From: Heyndrickxia vini
Lineage (GTDB): Bacteria; Bacillota; Bacilli; Bacillales; Bacillaceae_C
Direction of reading: 5' to 3'
Length of the DNA: 64,000 nt
NCBI RefSeq assembly: GCF_016772275.1
Contig: NZ_CP065425.1
Location: 3,623,501-3,687,500 of the forward strand
Positions within the stretch are counted from its first letter, which is position 1. Each line of letters begins with the position of its first letter. The position numbers and the translations under genes were made by a program. Positions 1-9,468 of the stretch are shown here, one piece after another. The notes beneath the pieces were generated by a model. It had not been told where the DNA came from and searched no databases. It saw only the letters and a program-made list of their open reading frames with translations.

Positions 1-58
1 CAGATAAGCATGAAACAGATAGAATCACCGCAAAAATTGCGACTAACCACTTCTTCAT
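1..58 (-). CDS. Start of a secreted protein, probably NamZ (YbbC)
   Basis: Only the first 19 codons lie in the window. They begin MKKWLVAIFAVILSVSCLS, a typical signal peptide (two Lys, then a hydrophobic stretch). An AAGGGAGGAG ribosome site lies about 8 nt upstream of the ATG at 58; a second in-frame ATG at 64 is too close to that site. The gene follows nagZ and the amiE-like gene on the same strand. In Bacillus subtilis those genes are followed by namZ (exo-N-acetylmuramidase, DUF1343), so NamZ is the likely identity. This rests on gene order, not on the few visible residues. Confidence 0.45.
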   Translation of the reverse strand, partial: MKKWLVAIFAVILSVSCLS

Positions 59-133
59 CTCCATTCTCCTCCCTTAAGTTAAGTGAGAAGGAGCTGGTTT
101 CCCCAACTCCCCGCTTCCTACATACCTATTGAC

Positions 134-1801
134 CTAGCGATTTCGTAACTCCCAATCGGTGCTAGTAAAATGAAGCTTTACCTTTTTCCCTTTTGACTGA
201 ATTTGTGGATCGGCAATATACCATCCTCTTCCATTTACTGTAGCATCCGTCTCATATTGAAAACGAATAAATTTCGTTCCTTCTGGAATCGAATAGGTTG
301 CCTTTTTCCAATTTACACTTGATCCTGTATATCCCATTCCAAGCGATGTCCAACTCTCACCATCATTAGAAATTTCTACTTTTCCATAGTCGGCATCATT
401 TTCAATTCGATACCATGTTTGGAACGTAAGGGTTGATGGTTTTTTACTATTCACTTCCGCTTGTAATATTGCTTTTTTGTTATCCCCATAACCAGCAAAC
501 CATGCTTGTTTTTTTCCTTTCATATCGACAGGAATCGCATCCCCCGCTTGTCTGGCAACGAGTCTTCTCGTTTGGTTCGTTGAAACCGTATTACGGGATG
601 GATGAACTCGATTTGTTAAAAGAATAACTATTGTTTGGTTTTTTGGACTAATCACTAATGAAGTTCCCGTATATCCTGTATGGCCCATCGTATTTTCATC
701 TGCAAAACCATCCATATACCAACCTTGATTCAATTCATAGCCAAGACCATGATCATCCCCTGGAAATGCTTGATTCATATTTTTCTCCATTAGCTTTACA
801 GTAGAAGCTTTTAAAATTCGAGAATGACCATATTTGCCTTCGTTTAAAAATGTCTGTCCAAGTATGGCAAGATCATTGGCAGTTGAAAAAACTCCAGCAT
901 GCCCGGCTACACCATCAAGGGACCATGAATTTTCATCATGGACTTGGCCCCAAACGAGACCTCTATTCGTCCATGGTTGATATTCAGTAGCAGCAATTCT
1001 TGATTTCAAAGATGCAGGTGGATTGTACATCGTATCCTTCATGCCTAGCGGCTTCGTAATATGTTTTTTTACATATTCATCCTGCCTTTGCCCCGACAGC
1101 CTTTCGACAAGAACACCTAATGTGATCATATTCAAATCACTATATGTGTAAGTCGTTCCCGGAGCATTTGTAAGCTGATGTTTTAACACAATCTGTAATC
1201 TATCCGCTCTTGATGTTCCCATTTTATAAACGAGAATTCCCGGCTCGAAACCAGAAGTATGGGTCATTAGTTGACGTATCGTTACTGTTTCTTTCCCATT
1301 TTCCGCAAATTCCGGAATGTATTTAGCTACGGGATCATCAAGTTTAAATTTTCCTTTTTCATATAACTGCATTGCTGCAATGGAAGTGAAAATTTTACTG
1401 ATTGAAGCAATATCAAAAATCGTATCTTTTTTCATTTGAATGGGTTGATTGGTTTCAGTAAACTGATCATCTGTATAGCGATAAGCATATCCGTATGCTT
1501 GATGTTTTACCGTCACCCCTTTTCTTGCAACATAAGTAACAGCACCGGGCATAACTTTTTGAGTGATTGCGTCATTAATGATAGAATCCATTTCTTTCAA
1601 TGGAGCTTCAGCCATTCCGGCTAACTTAGGCTTTCCAGGAAGTAAAACAGGAAAAGATGAACCGGGATGATCCCATGTATATTTTGTCTGCATCACATCA
1701 TCTCTCTTACTTGCTTCTACTGTTGATATCCCCTTGGTTGAAAACAATAATGTTGTACTCAACAACACAACTGAACATGTTTTAATAATTTTCTTGTTCA
1801 A
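134..1801 (-). CDS. amiE: Secreted serine hydrolase of the beta-lactamase fold, AmiE (YbbE)-like
   Basis: Predicted exported 555-residue enzyme. Residues 1-30 are a signal peptide. A class C beta-lactamase-like domain follows, with S133-I-S-K136, Y220-S-D and H374-T-G as the three active-site motifs. An extra C-terminal beta-rich domain covers about residues 430-555. In B. subtilis the homologue is an exo-acting N-acetylmuramoyl-L-alanine amidase that strips peptides from muropeptides. The gene starts 15 nt after nagZ ends, and a probable namZ follows, so the three would release GlcNAc and MurNAc from wall turnover outside the cell. The family also contains esterases and D-aminopeptidases; the neighbours support the amidase reading. 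Confidence 0.8.
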   Translation of the reverse strand: MNKKIIKTCSVVLLSTTLLFSTKGISTVEASKRDDVMQTKYTWDHPGSSFPVLLPGKPKLAGMAEAPLKEMDSIINDAITQKVMPGAVTYVARKGVTVKHQAYGYAYRYTDDQFTETNQPIQMKKDTIFDIASISKIFTSIAAMQLYEKGKFKLDDPVAKYIPEFAENGKETVTIRQLMTHTSGFEPGILVYKMGTSRADRLQIVLKHQLTNAPGTTYTYSDLNMITLGVLVERLSGQRQDEYVKKHITKPLGMKDTMYNPPASLKSRIAATEYQPWTNRGLVWGQVHDENSWSLDGVAGHAGVFSTANDLAILGQTFLNEGKYGHSRILKASTVKLMEKNMNQAFPGDDHGLGYELNQGWYMDGFADENTMGHTGYTGTSLVISPKNQTIVILLTNRVHPSRNTVSTNQTRRLVARQAGDAIPVDMKGKKQAWFAGYGDNKKAILQAEVNSKKPSTLTFQTWYRIENDADYGKVEISNDGESWTSLGMGYTGSSVNWKKATYSIPEGTKFIRFQYETDATVNGRGWYIADPQIQSKGKKVKLHFTSTDWELRNR

Positions 1802-1816
1802 TTGAATCTCCCCCTA

Positions 1817-3589
1817 TTAATAATGTAGTCCTGAACCAAATGAATACAGACCAGGAATTGTAACTGGAAGCTTTCCATTTGGAGAAATTTCTCCTACTAA
1901 TGCCTTTGCCAGAGCTCTTGTTGAGATATCACGATTTCCGTACGTTAAAATGTTTGCATCCATATTAGGAAATGACATAATATCATATGGATTTCTCATC
2001 GATGCAATTACGACTGGTTTGCCTGTTTGCTTTAGTGTGTTAACCAACGTTTGCTGTGCACTATTTGTATTTGCATTATACGTGGCAACCACGATGACGT
2101 CGGTGTTTTTTGATTTGTCTACCGCTGTCTGAATTTGCGCCGCAGTTGGTGAAGTATTAGTGCCGTAAGCAGTAGTCTCCAAACCCTTTTCAGTGAGTAA
2201 TGTGCCTAGTCTTTCAGAATTAGCTGTCGTTGGGCCAGTAATAAACACTTTTTGATTGTGCTGTAGGGGTAGAACATGATTATCATTTTTGAGTAATGTA
2301 ATGCTTTTTTCAGTGATTTCATCTGCCATTCGAAGATTTTCCGGCGTTCCTATTTTTTCAAGCTGCTTTTCCTTGGTCAAAGGATGCTCAATAATTCCGC
2401 GCTTATATTTTGCAAGAAGGATACGAGTCACTGATTGGTCAAGGCGTTTTTTACTAATTTTCTTTGTTTTAACTGCTTTTACCATAGATTTATAGGCAAG
2501 TTCAACATCTGGCGGATTCAGTAAAATATCTGCCCCTGCTTCAAATGCAGCTACTGGAACTTGATCAGCTGGCAAAACATTTGCCCCTGACATATCTAAA
2601 CTATCTGTAATAATTAATCCATCGTACTTAAGCTGGTTCCGAAGAACCCCCGTCATTATCGGTTTGGACAGTGTCGCTGGTAAGCCGGAAGAATCTAAAG
2701 CTGGAACGACAATATGTGCCGTCATAATTGCATCAACTCCAGATTTGATCGCTGCCCTAAATGGATTTAAATCAACTTCGTAAAGTGTTTTCAGATCATG
2801 ATTCACAATTGGAAGTCCATAATGGGAATCGACATTGGTATCCCCATGACCAGGAAAATGCTTTCCTGTTGCAATGACATTTTGCTTTTGTAATCCTTCA
2901 ATCTGTGCAGTTCCTAAAGCTCCCACTAAATTAGGATTTTCAGAATAAGAGCGCACACCGATGACTGGATTTTCTGGATTCACATTTACATCTAAGTCAG
3001 GAGCAAAATCCATATTGATGCCCAAACTTTTTAGCTCTGTTCCCATAATTTCAGCAGATTTTTTTGCATAGATCACGGATTTAGTTGCACCTAATGCCAT
3101 GTTTCCAGGCAAGACAGTTGCTGGCTCGGTGACACGTGCAACGATTCCACCTTCTTGGTCGGTTGAAATGAATAAAGGTATATTTGATTTTTGCTTCAAA
3201 GCAATCGCTTGTAGACCATTTGATAAGGATTGGACTTGATTCGGATTTATAGGAGTTCCGATATTATCGTTCCAATTAAAATAGATGACACCGCCAATAT
3301 GATATTTCTCAATAATTTCTTTATAATTTGCCCCTCCACGTTTAGAGTTTAAATTCGTTTCTGTATAATCTGGGTCAGTAGGTGTTTTCCCATAAGCATG
3401 GATGATAAAAAGCTGTCCTACTTTTTCTTCGACAGACATGCTTTTCAGCTTTTTCTTCACCCACTTTTTAGCAATCTTATCTTGATTCCCCTTAGATTTT
3501 TCCTTTGCCTGAATGGTTGATGTATTCGGTAACATTAACGAAAGTAGAAGCACGAATGTCAGCATGAACACCCAAATTTTTTTAGGCAT
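1817..3589 (-). CDS. nagZ: Beta-N-acetylglucosaminidase NagZ, GH3
   Basis: Exported glycosidase of 590 residues that removes non-reducing GlcNAc from muropeptides. The start at 3589 (MPKKIWVF) is preferred over an upstream ATG at 3652 because GGGGAGG lies 7 nt before it and a signal peptide follows directly. The GH3 signature KHFPGHGDT is at residues 243-251. The Asp-x-His dyad typical of NagZ is D254/H256, and the nucleophile Asp is in ITDSLDM (about D329). A C-terminal Rossmann-like domain is present, as in the Gram-positive two-domain enzymes. It is the first gene of a murein recycling operon with the amiE-like gene and probable namZ. No murQ, murR or murP is in view. Confidence 0.9.
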   Translation of the reverse strand: MPKKIWVFMLTFVLLLSLMLPNTSTIQAKEKSKGNQDKIAKKWVKKKLKSMSVEEKVGQLFIIHAYGKTPTDPDYTETNLNSKRGGANYKEIIEKYHIGGVIYFNWNDNIGTPINPNQVQSLSNGLQAIALKQKSNIPLFISTDQEGGIVARVTEPATVLPGNMALGATKSVIYAKKSAEIMGTELKSLGINMDFAPDLDVNVNPENPVIGVRSYSENPNLVGALGTAQIEGLQKQNVIATGKHFPGHGDTNVDSHYGLPIVNHDLKTLYEVDLNPFRAAIKSGVDAIMTAHIVVPALDSSGLPATLSKPIMTGVLRNQLKYDGLIITDSLDMSGANVLPADQVPVAAFEAGADILLNPPDVELAYKSMVKAVKTKKISKKRLDQSVTRILLAKYKRGIIEHPLTKEKQLEKIGTPENLRMADEITEKSITLLKNDNHVLPLQHNQKVFITGPTTANSERLGTLLTEKGLETTAYGTNTSPTAAQIQTAVDKSKNTDVIVVATYNANTNSAQQTLVNTLKQTGKPVVIASMRNPYDIMSFPNMDANILTYGNRDISTRALAKALVGEISPNGKLPVTIPGLYSFGSGLHY

Positions 3590-3645
3590 TTGTTTTCCTC
3601 CCCTAAGTTCAATTTTTTGCAAGGGCTTACTTGTATTAAAGTCTA

Positions 3646-3658
3646 CCAACACTGTTGG
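3646..3658. promoter_or_regulatory. 13-bp palindrome upstream of nagZ, candidate operator
   Basis: CCAACACTGTTGG is a perfect palindrome around one central base, 57 bp upstream of the nagZ start. It lies in the promoter region of the murein recycling operon. The cognate regulator is unknown; a MurR-like or GntR-like repressor would fit. The rest of the 377-bp gap to the protease gene is AT-rich and shows no gene. Confidence 0.35.
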
Positions 3659-3966
3659 AATTGTCTATATAACTTTTGCCCTCTTTTATTTTGAAAATTC
3701 CCTATTTACATATCTGGATGCCTATGTCTTTTTACATATTTTCGAAAGCGGCATTCAATACACAATCATGCCCAAAATGCTTGTGAAAAAGACACTATAA
3801 ATAGTCAATAGACCAGTTTTATAATCGATTTTCTTAAAACTAATTAAATTAAGTTTTACTTACTTTCACATGATTTTTTGCCCAAAATTAAAATAGTCAG
3901 AAAGTTACTATTATTCTATCTATTTTTTCTATAAACTTGACCTAATCTAGTAGAGGAGGAGATTCA

Positions 3967-5670
3967 ATGAATAAGAAAAAATTCGTCATTCCTATGATCT
4001 TGTCTGCGGCAATAATAGGAGGATCGTTTTCCGGAGGTGCTGCTTATGCTATTCAGCCCGATGATTCAGGATATCCAAAGATTCAAAAGATGGATGCCAA
4101 ACAAAGTTTAAAAAGAGATGCCAACCATTCTATCTTTGCTAAGAAGCTAGGATTTAATAAGAAAAAAGATGTTGCTGCTATTAATTATATTGAAAAAAAT
4201 AAGAATCTCTTAAAAATGAAGGAACCCGCAAAAAACTTAAAGGTTAAAAAAATGGAGATTGATAAATTTGGCATGACCCATGTACGTTTGCAACAAACAA
4301 AAAATGGAATACCGATTGAAGGTGCTGAAGTCATTGTCCATTATGACAAAGAAGGGACCGTTCAAACTGTTAATGGCCAATACAGTAATGATATTGCGGA
4401 GATAGATTTAAATACAAAAGCAATAATTACTGCAGATCAGGCCATTGAAAAAGCCAAGGAGATAATCTCTGCACCAAAAGATTTAGACTATAAACCTACA
4501 CAGGAGTTGGTTGTTTATCCTTTTAATGGCGAAAATTATGTCACCTATAAAGTAAATGTGAATTTTCTTGGGGAACACCCTGGGAATTGGGATGTATTTA
4601 TCGATGCGAAAACAGGTGACGTTGTAGATATGTATAACGAATTAATGCATATCGAAGGCAACGATTACAAACCGATGAAGGGTGTAGGTACAGGGGTGCT
4701 AGGAGAAAAACGCGAACTCCATATTTCCAAAAAGAAAGATCCGGCATTAGGAAACGGAATGATGTTTTTTCTAAATGATATTAATCATGACCATTTAGGA
4801 GGAATTACTACCTACGATTTCGGAAACGAGTTCGATTCAAGAACTAACCCGTTGCCTGGTAAATTATTTGCAAAGAAAAACAATTCTTGGAATGATGACT
4901 ATGATCGTGCTGCGGTTGATGCCCATTATAATTCCGAAAAAGTTTATCATTATTATTTAGATAAACATGGCCGAAATTCTTTGGACGATAATGGCATGGA
5001 AATAAAGTCCACCGTACACTACGGAGATGGCTATAATAATGCTTTCTGGAATGGACGGCAAATGACTTATGGTGACGGGGATGGACAATTCATGATTTCT
5101 CTTTCAGCCGGTCTTGATGTAGCCGCCCATGAAATGACGCATGGAGTAACTACCCACACAGCCGGATTAAAATACCGAAATGAATCTGGTGCGCTCAATG
5201 AAGCATTTTCTGATATTTTTGGTGCATTAGTGAATGAAGACAGCTGGGAAATTGGCGAGGACATTATGGCGCCTGAAGCAAAAGCTTCCGGGAGAACAGC
5301 TCTAAGAAGTATGAGCAATCCGAACAAGTTTCCAGTGAACGCAGCCTACACTCCTTACGGAAACGGAAGTGGTGTATATCCCAAACATATGGATGAATTC
5401 TACCATCTTCCACTTAATCTAGATAACGGCGGAGTCCATGTCAATTCCTCCATCATTAATCATGCTGCCTTCTTAACAGGAGAACAAATTGGAAAAGACA
5501 AACTTGGACAAATCTATTACCGTGCACTAACCATTTATTTAACTCCCGATTCTAACTTCAGTGATGCTAGACAAGCCATTATCCAATCAGCCATTGACAT
5601 ATACGGAGAAAACAGTACCGAAGCACAAGCAGCCGAAAACAGCCTAAACCAAGTCGGCATCCTCCAATAA
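3967..5670 (+). CDS. Extracellular neutral metalloprotease, thermolysin family (M4)
   Basis: A 567-residue pre-pro-enzyme. Residues 1-28 are a signal peptide. An FTP domain and a PepSY propeptide extend to roughly residue 225, followed by the M4 catalytic and C-terminal domains. The zinc motif HEMTH is near residue 388, and the third ligand Glu is in GALNEAFSDIFG about 20 residues later. The C-terminal active-site His lies in the NNGGVHVNSSI-type stretch. It is a secreted zinc endopeptidase for protein nutrients, cleaving on the N-terminal side of hydrophobic residues as in other bacillolysins. A good AGAGGAGGAG ribosome site sets the start. A hairpin repeat directly downstream could act as its terminator. 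Confidence 0.93.
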   Translation: MNKKKFVIPMILSAAIIGGSFSGGAAYAIQPDDSGYPKIQKMDAKQSLKRDANHSIFAKKLGFNKKKDVAAINYIEKNKNLLKMKEPAKNLKVKKMEIDKFGMTHVRLQQTKNGIPIEGAEVIVHYDKEGTVQTVNGQYSNDIAEIDLNTKAIITADQAIEKAKEIISAPKDLDYKPTQELVVYPFNGENYVTYKVNVNFLGEHPGNWDVFIDAKTGDVVDMYNELMHIEGNDYKPMKGVGTGVLGEKRELHISKKKDPALGNGMMFFLNDINHDHLGGITTYDFGNEFDSRTNPLPGKLFAKKNNSWNDDYDRAAVDAHYNSEKVYHYYLDKHGRNSLDDNGMEIKSTVHYGDGYNNAFWNGRQMTYGDGDGQFMISLSAGLDVAAHEMTHGVTTHTAGLKYRNESGALNEAFSDIFGALVNEDSWEIGEDIMAPEAKASGRTALRSMSNPNKFPVNAAYTPYGNGSGVYPKHMDEFYHLPLNLDNGGVHVNSSIINHAAFLTGEQIGKDKLGQIYYRALTIYLTPDSNFSDARQAIIQSAIDIYGENSTEAQAAENSLNQVGILQ

Positions 5671-5680
5671 ATACCATACC

Positions 5681-5750
5681 GGTGCCAGGCACCATTTATA
5701 CAGTTTTTTGAATATTTATTGCAAATTATGTATAAATGGTGTCAGGCACC
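5681..5750. repeat. REP-like hairpin repeat, copy 1
   Basis: A 70-bp element made of two 22-bp arms that are inverted near-copies. Each arm begins with the self-complementary GGTGCCAGGCACC (GGTGCCTGACACC in the other) followed by ATTTATACA, with an AT-rich loop between. It lies between the converging protease and fetB genes, 2 bp from the fetB stop. A second copy lies at 7424-7491. Either copy can fold as a long hairpin. Confidence 0.8.
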
Positions 5751-5752
5751 GC

Positions 5753-6511
5753 TTATTTCCATCCTTTTATTTCTAGTTGTTGGTGTTTGTTGAATAGGCC
5801 AGGGTAGATGAGAAAGCCGAGGATGATGGCCGTTAAACATGCAGCTGTCATTATTAGAAAAACAATTAATAGTTGCAGACGTACTGCTTGAATCGGGTCA
5901 GCGCCGGCAATGATTTGTCCTGTCATCATACCTGGTAACTGGACAAGGCCAATTGTTTTTTGGCTTTCGATCGTCGGAATGAGGCTAGAACGGATCGATT
6001 GTTTAAGAATCGGATAAATTGATTGTTTTATACTGCCTCCCAATGAAAGGACGAGAAGTACCTCTTCCTTTCGCATATCTAGCTCACCTTTTAAGCGATT
6101 TAAGAAAAGATTAGCTATGACCATTGAGTTCCCTATAATCATCCCACTAATTGATATCATATATTGTGGAGATGCTGGTACAATATGCATCCCTATTAAA
6201 AAACTTTGAGTTATCACCTCAACAATCAATATCGTTAAAAAGGTTTTCCAAAAAATTCGCGGCAATCCTTTACCACGTTTCGCTGCGTTTTTAGTTGCTA
6301 CCAAAATCATCAATAAGATCATTAAAATCACGACTGATAAGTGCTGGAAACCAAAGACTATTTTTAATATGTATCCAACAATCATTAATTGGATTGTTGC
6401 CCGCAAACTTGTTATGATTAAATCTTTACCTAGACCTAGTTTAAAGGCTGCTGATAGAAAAAGCGCGATGACAACAAAACCAAAACTAAATAATATTGCA
6501 AGTAGATTCAT
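5753..6511 (-). CDS. fetB: FetB/YbbM-type ABC transporter permease
   Basis: Integral membrane protein of 252 residues with about seven hydrophobic segments, of the UPF0014 family. It is the permease partner of the ABC protein encoded just upstream; the two genes overlap by 4 nt (ATGA), so they are translationally coupled. In Escherichia coli FetAB exports iron and raises resistance to oxidative stress. The family motif region LPGMMTGQIIAGADP (about residue 195) is well kept. The substrate here is inferred from family only. Confidence 0.85.
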   Translation of the reverse strand: MNLLAILFSFGFVVIALFLSAAFKLGLGKDLIITSLRATIQLMIVGYILKIVFGFQHLSVVILMILLMILVATKNAAKRGKGLPRIFWKTFLTILIVEVITQSFLIGMHIVPASPQYMISISGMIIGNSMVIANLFLNRLKGELDMRKEEVLLVLSLGGSIKQSIYPILKQSIRSSLIPTIESQKTIGLVQLPGMMTGQIIAGADPIQAVRLQLLIVFLIMTAACLTAIILGFLIYPGLFNKHQQLEIKGWK

Positions 6512-7275
6512 ACCTTTTCCCTCTTCAAGTCTAAAAATTGTCTTGTTAGTTTTTCTCTAGGTTCAGAGAAAAATAGTTTCGTAGGTGCAGATTCAATCAG
6601 GCGTCCATCCATAATTAGCCATGTTTGATCACCCACTCGCTCTGCTTGAGCAAGATCGTGAGTCACCCAAAGAATGGTCGTATTTTGATCACGATTAATC
6701 TGTAAAATAAGCTCTTCCACTGCAAATGTAGAATTAGAATCAAGTGCCGAGGTCACCTCATCTAACAATAAAATGGAAGGCCCGTTCACAAGCGTTCGAG
6801 CTAGTGACAATCTCTGCCGCTGTCCTCCTGATAGTTCCCTTGCTTCTCGTGATAAAAGTTCTTCTGGTAAACCAACATAGTCCATATATTTTTTAGGATG
6901 TTCAAGCGTTTTTCCCATCAAACGTGCAGGTAAAGTTAAATTTTCTAGTGCTGTTCCATTTATCATTGGTCCTGACTGAAAAGCAATCCCAACCTGTCTT
7001 CTAAGTTCTTGAATATCCCATTCTCTCACTTCTTTCCCATGTATCAATATGTCACCTTCATTAGGCGAAATAAGTAAATTGCAAAGGGATAAAATCGTAC
7101 TCTTTCCAGAACCGGATGGGCCGATAATCGTTACAATTGAACCAGCTTCCACCTTTGCATGAATATCCGATAAAACTTGAATCGTTTCTCTTTGATTCAT
7201 AAATGCTTTACACACGTGACGAAATTCAATAATAAACTCCTCTGTATTTAATTCTAAATCCATAGCCTCTCTCAC
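6508..7275 (-). CDS. fetA: FetA/YbbL-type ABC transporter ATP-binding protein
   Basis: ATPase of 255 residues, partner of FetB. Walker A is GPSGSGKST, the signature is LSGGQRQRLS, and Walker B is ILLLDEVTSALD; the switch His is in WVTHD. The listed start is GTG at 7275. An ATG at 7263 (MDLELN) lies only 2 nt after AGAGAGG, so the exact start is open. The operon is fetA-fetB alone. A 68-bp hairpin repeat lies between its promoter and the next gene, and a second one follows fetB. Confidence 0.87.
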   Translation of the reverse strand: MREAMDLELNTEEFIIEFRHVCKAFMNQRETIQVLSDIHAKVEAGSIVTIIGPSGSGKSTILSLCNLLISPNEGDILIHGKEVREWDIQELRRQVGIAFQSGPMINGTALENLTLPARLMGKTLEHPKKYMDYVGLPEELLSREARELSGGQRQRLSLARTLVNGPSILLLDEVTSALDSNSTFAVEELILQINRDQNTTILWVTHDLAQAERVGDQTWLIMDGRLIESAPTKLFFSEPREKLTRQFLDLKREKV

Positions 7276-7393
7276 TTTTCATTAAATTTTTTATAACGAC
7301 TTCTCTATCCATTACCTCATTTTATCATGGAAGTTCTATTTCTTCCCTGCAGATAAAGAGCCTTTTACAGGAGATTCATCATGTCCATCTCAA

Positions 7394-7419
7394 GTGGACA
7401 AAAACACCATTTTGTCCAC
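7394..7419. repeat. Perfect 10-bp inverted repeat
   Basis: GTGGACAAAA and TTTTGTCCAC are separated by 6 nt upstream of fetA. It has no U-tract. It could be an operator or a small RNA hairpin; nothing else in the window matches it. Confidence 0.5.
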
Positions 7420-7423
7420 GAGC

Positions 7424-7491
7424 GGTACCTGGCACCATTTATGCAAAAGCTGCATAAATATCCAAATAATGAATAAATGGTGCCTGGCACC
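7424..7491. repeat. REP-like hairpin repeat, copy 2
   Basis: Same family as 5681-5750: arms GGTACCTGGCACCATTTATGCA and its inverted counterpart ending TGGTGCCTGGCACC, around a 24-bp loop. It abuts the stop codon of the small gene at 7492, as copy 1 abuts the fetB stop, so both may serve as 3-prime hairpins for minus-strand genes. Confidence 0.8.
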
Positions 7492-7710
7492 TTAGCGTTT
7501 TTTCTTTTGGTAGTAGGTGTTTAGTGATTGGATGAAGAAGAGGAGGACGAAGAAGAGGAGGGTGATGATTTCAATAGGGTCCATGACGCTAAAGGGGATG
7601 ATGACATTGTGTACGGCCTTTTGAAGTTTATATCCCATGAGCATATCTATTCCTATAGCAAAAAATAATAATACTACCAGTAAACCAAAACTAATGCTTA
7701 ATAATTTCAT
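7492..7710 (-). CDS. Small two-helix membrane protein, unknown function
   Basis: A 72-residue protein with hydrophobic helices at about residues 3-22 and 45-62 and a basic tail (YYQKKKR). The start at 7710 follows GAAAGGAAGAGAACAG; an upstream in-frame ATG has no ribosome site. It is divergent from the germination receptor operon, 129 bp away. I do not recognise a family. Small membrane proteins are common next to ger operons, but a role in germination is only a guess. Confidence 0.65.
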   Translation of the reverse strand: MKLLSISFGLLVVLLFFAIGIDMLMGYKLQKAVHNVIIPFSVMDPIEIITLLFFVLLFFIQSLNTYYQKKKR

Positions 7711-7839
7711 CTGTTCTCTTCCTTTCGCAGCTATTATTATCTTTTCCGATTTACAGAAAAAGAATGATACTTGCATAATTTACCTTTAGATTGGGGAAAT
7801 TTTGAAGTATACATAATCATACGAAAATGAGGAGACGTA

Positions 7840-9468
7840 ATGCCCAATTGGTTGAAAAATTTCAGTAAGAACAAAAAACGAAACGTCAAAAAAGGAAAGG
7901 ACATTAGCGGGCAAACTACTGTCTCCATATCTGAAGATGAGATAGGAACCAATTTAGATGAAAATATAAAAAAGATCATAAAAGCGACAGGTAATAGTTC
8001 CGATATTGTGATTCGGAAAATGCATGTAAATGATTCCATCCATTTTGCCGTTCTTTACACTGACGGACTAGTTGATAATAATACGATTAATGACTTTTTA
8101 TTAGAAGGGCTACTACATGATAATGGAATTTTTTATCCTGTTTCCGCTGAACATGCTCTTCACTTAATAAAAGATAAAATGATTGCCATTGGTGGTATCA
8201 CCTCCATTTATCGATGGGACGATCTATTCCAATCACTATTCTCCGGTGCAACGATTATCTTAATAGATCAGGCTAATGAGGCATTAAGTGTAAGTACTGT
8301 AGGTGGGGAAAAAAGGCAAATTTCCGAGCCTGGTACGGAAACAACTATTCGTGGCCCACGAGAAGGATTTACTGAAACCCTTCGCACCAATACTGCCTTA
8401 ATTCGCAGACGAATCAAGAATCCAAACCTATGGCTAGAAACAATAAAAATTGGAAAAGAAACGCAAACAGATGTTGCGATAATGTACATTAACGGGATTG
8501 CAAATGACAACATCATTAAGGAAATAAGGAAAAGATTGCAACGGATTGATATAGATGGAATATTGGAATCTGGATATATCGAACAGCTCATTGAAGACCA
8601 AACATTTACCTCCTTTCCGACACTTTATCATACTGAAAGACCGGATGTAGTAGCAGCAAATATTTTAGAAGGTAGAATTGCCATTTTAGTTGATGGAACG
8701 CCATTTATCCTTACCGCACCAGCTTTATTTGTGGAGTTCTTTCAAGCAGCGGATGATTATTATTCACGATTTGATATTTCATCAGGTATTCGTTTACTAA
8801 GGGTGTTAGCCTTTTTCATCTCACTTACTGCACCATCGATTTATATCGCTGCTACCACCTTTCATCAAGAAATGATCCCTACACTTCTTCTTATTACAAT
8901 CGCTGCCCAACGAGAAACGGTTCCTTTTCCCGCCTTTGTAGAAGCAGTGATTATGGAAGTGATTTTTGAAATATTACGTGAAGCAGGGGTCAGACTACCG
9001 AAGGCAATTGGACAAACCGTTTCGATTGTAGGTGCACTTGTAATCGGTCAAGCTGCGGTGCAAGCTGGAATTGTTTCACCCGCAATGGTCATAATTGTTT
9101 CTATTACTGCTATCGCTAATTTTTCAACACCATCCTTTTCCATGGCGATTGCCGCTCGCTTAATTCGATTTTTATTCATGATCCTTGCCGCTACATTTGG
9201 TTTTTATGGATTAATTATGGGGGTATTAGTCATGCTTATTCATTTATGCAGTTTACGTTCTTTTGGTGTACCATATATGTCACCATTAGCACCGTTCATA
9301 AAGAACAATGTAGATGATACGATCACCCGAATGCCAATATGGGCATTTAAAGAAAGACCTAGATTGATAAGTCAAAAAAATATTGTTCGTTCCGGAAAAA
9401 ATCAAAAACCACAGCCACCAAAACAACATACCAAACAGCAAAATAATCAAAACGGTGAAAGTGAATGA
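7840..9468 (+). CDS. gerKA: Spore germination receptor A subunit, GerKA-like
   Basis: A 542-residue GerA-family protein. It has a large hydrophilic N-terminal domain (about residues 1-290), then roughly five membrane helices with the family stretch SGIRLLRVLAFFIS and PFPAFVEAVIMEVIFE, and a Gln/Asn/Lys-rich tail. It would sit in the spore inner membrane and, with the B and C subunits, detect nutrient germinants. The start follows TGAGGAGACGTA. Its stop overlaps the start of the C subunit gene by 4 nt. Gene order A-C-B matches the B. subtilis gerK operon rather than gerA or gerB. Confidence 0.9.
   Translation: MPNWLKNFSKNKKRNVKKGKDISGQTTVSISEDEIGTNLDENIKKIIKATGNSSDIVIRKMHVNDSIHFAVLYTDGLVDNNTINDFLLEGLLHDNGIFYPVSAEHALHLIKDKMIAIGGITSIYRWDDLFQSLFSGATIILIDQANEALSVSTVGGEKRQISEPGTETTIRGPREGFTETLRTNTALIRRRIKNPNLWLETIKIGKETQTDVAIMYINGIANDNIIKEIRKRLQRIDIDGILESGYIEQLIEDQTFTSFPTLYHTERPDVVAANILEGRIAILVDGTPFILTAPALFVEFFQAADDYYSRFDISSGIRLLRVLAFFISLTAPSIYIAATTFHQEMIPTLLLITIAAQRETVPFPAFVEAVIMEVIFEILREAGVRLPKAIGQTVSIVGALVIGQAAVQAGIVSPAMVIIVSITAIANFSTPSFSMAIAARLIRFLFMILAATFGFYGLIMGVLVMLIHLCSLRSFGVPYMSPLAPFIKNNVDDTITRMPIWAFKERPRLISQKNIVRSGKNQKPQPPKQHTKQQNNQNGESE

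Noticed and set aside
7276..7491. Hairpins upstream of fetA as an iron or metal riboswitch
   Set aside because: The hairpins are simple inverted repeats, one of which is a dispersed repeat copy; no conserved aptamer core is seen.
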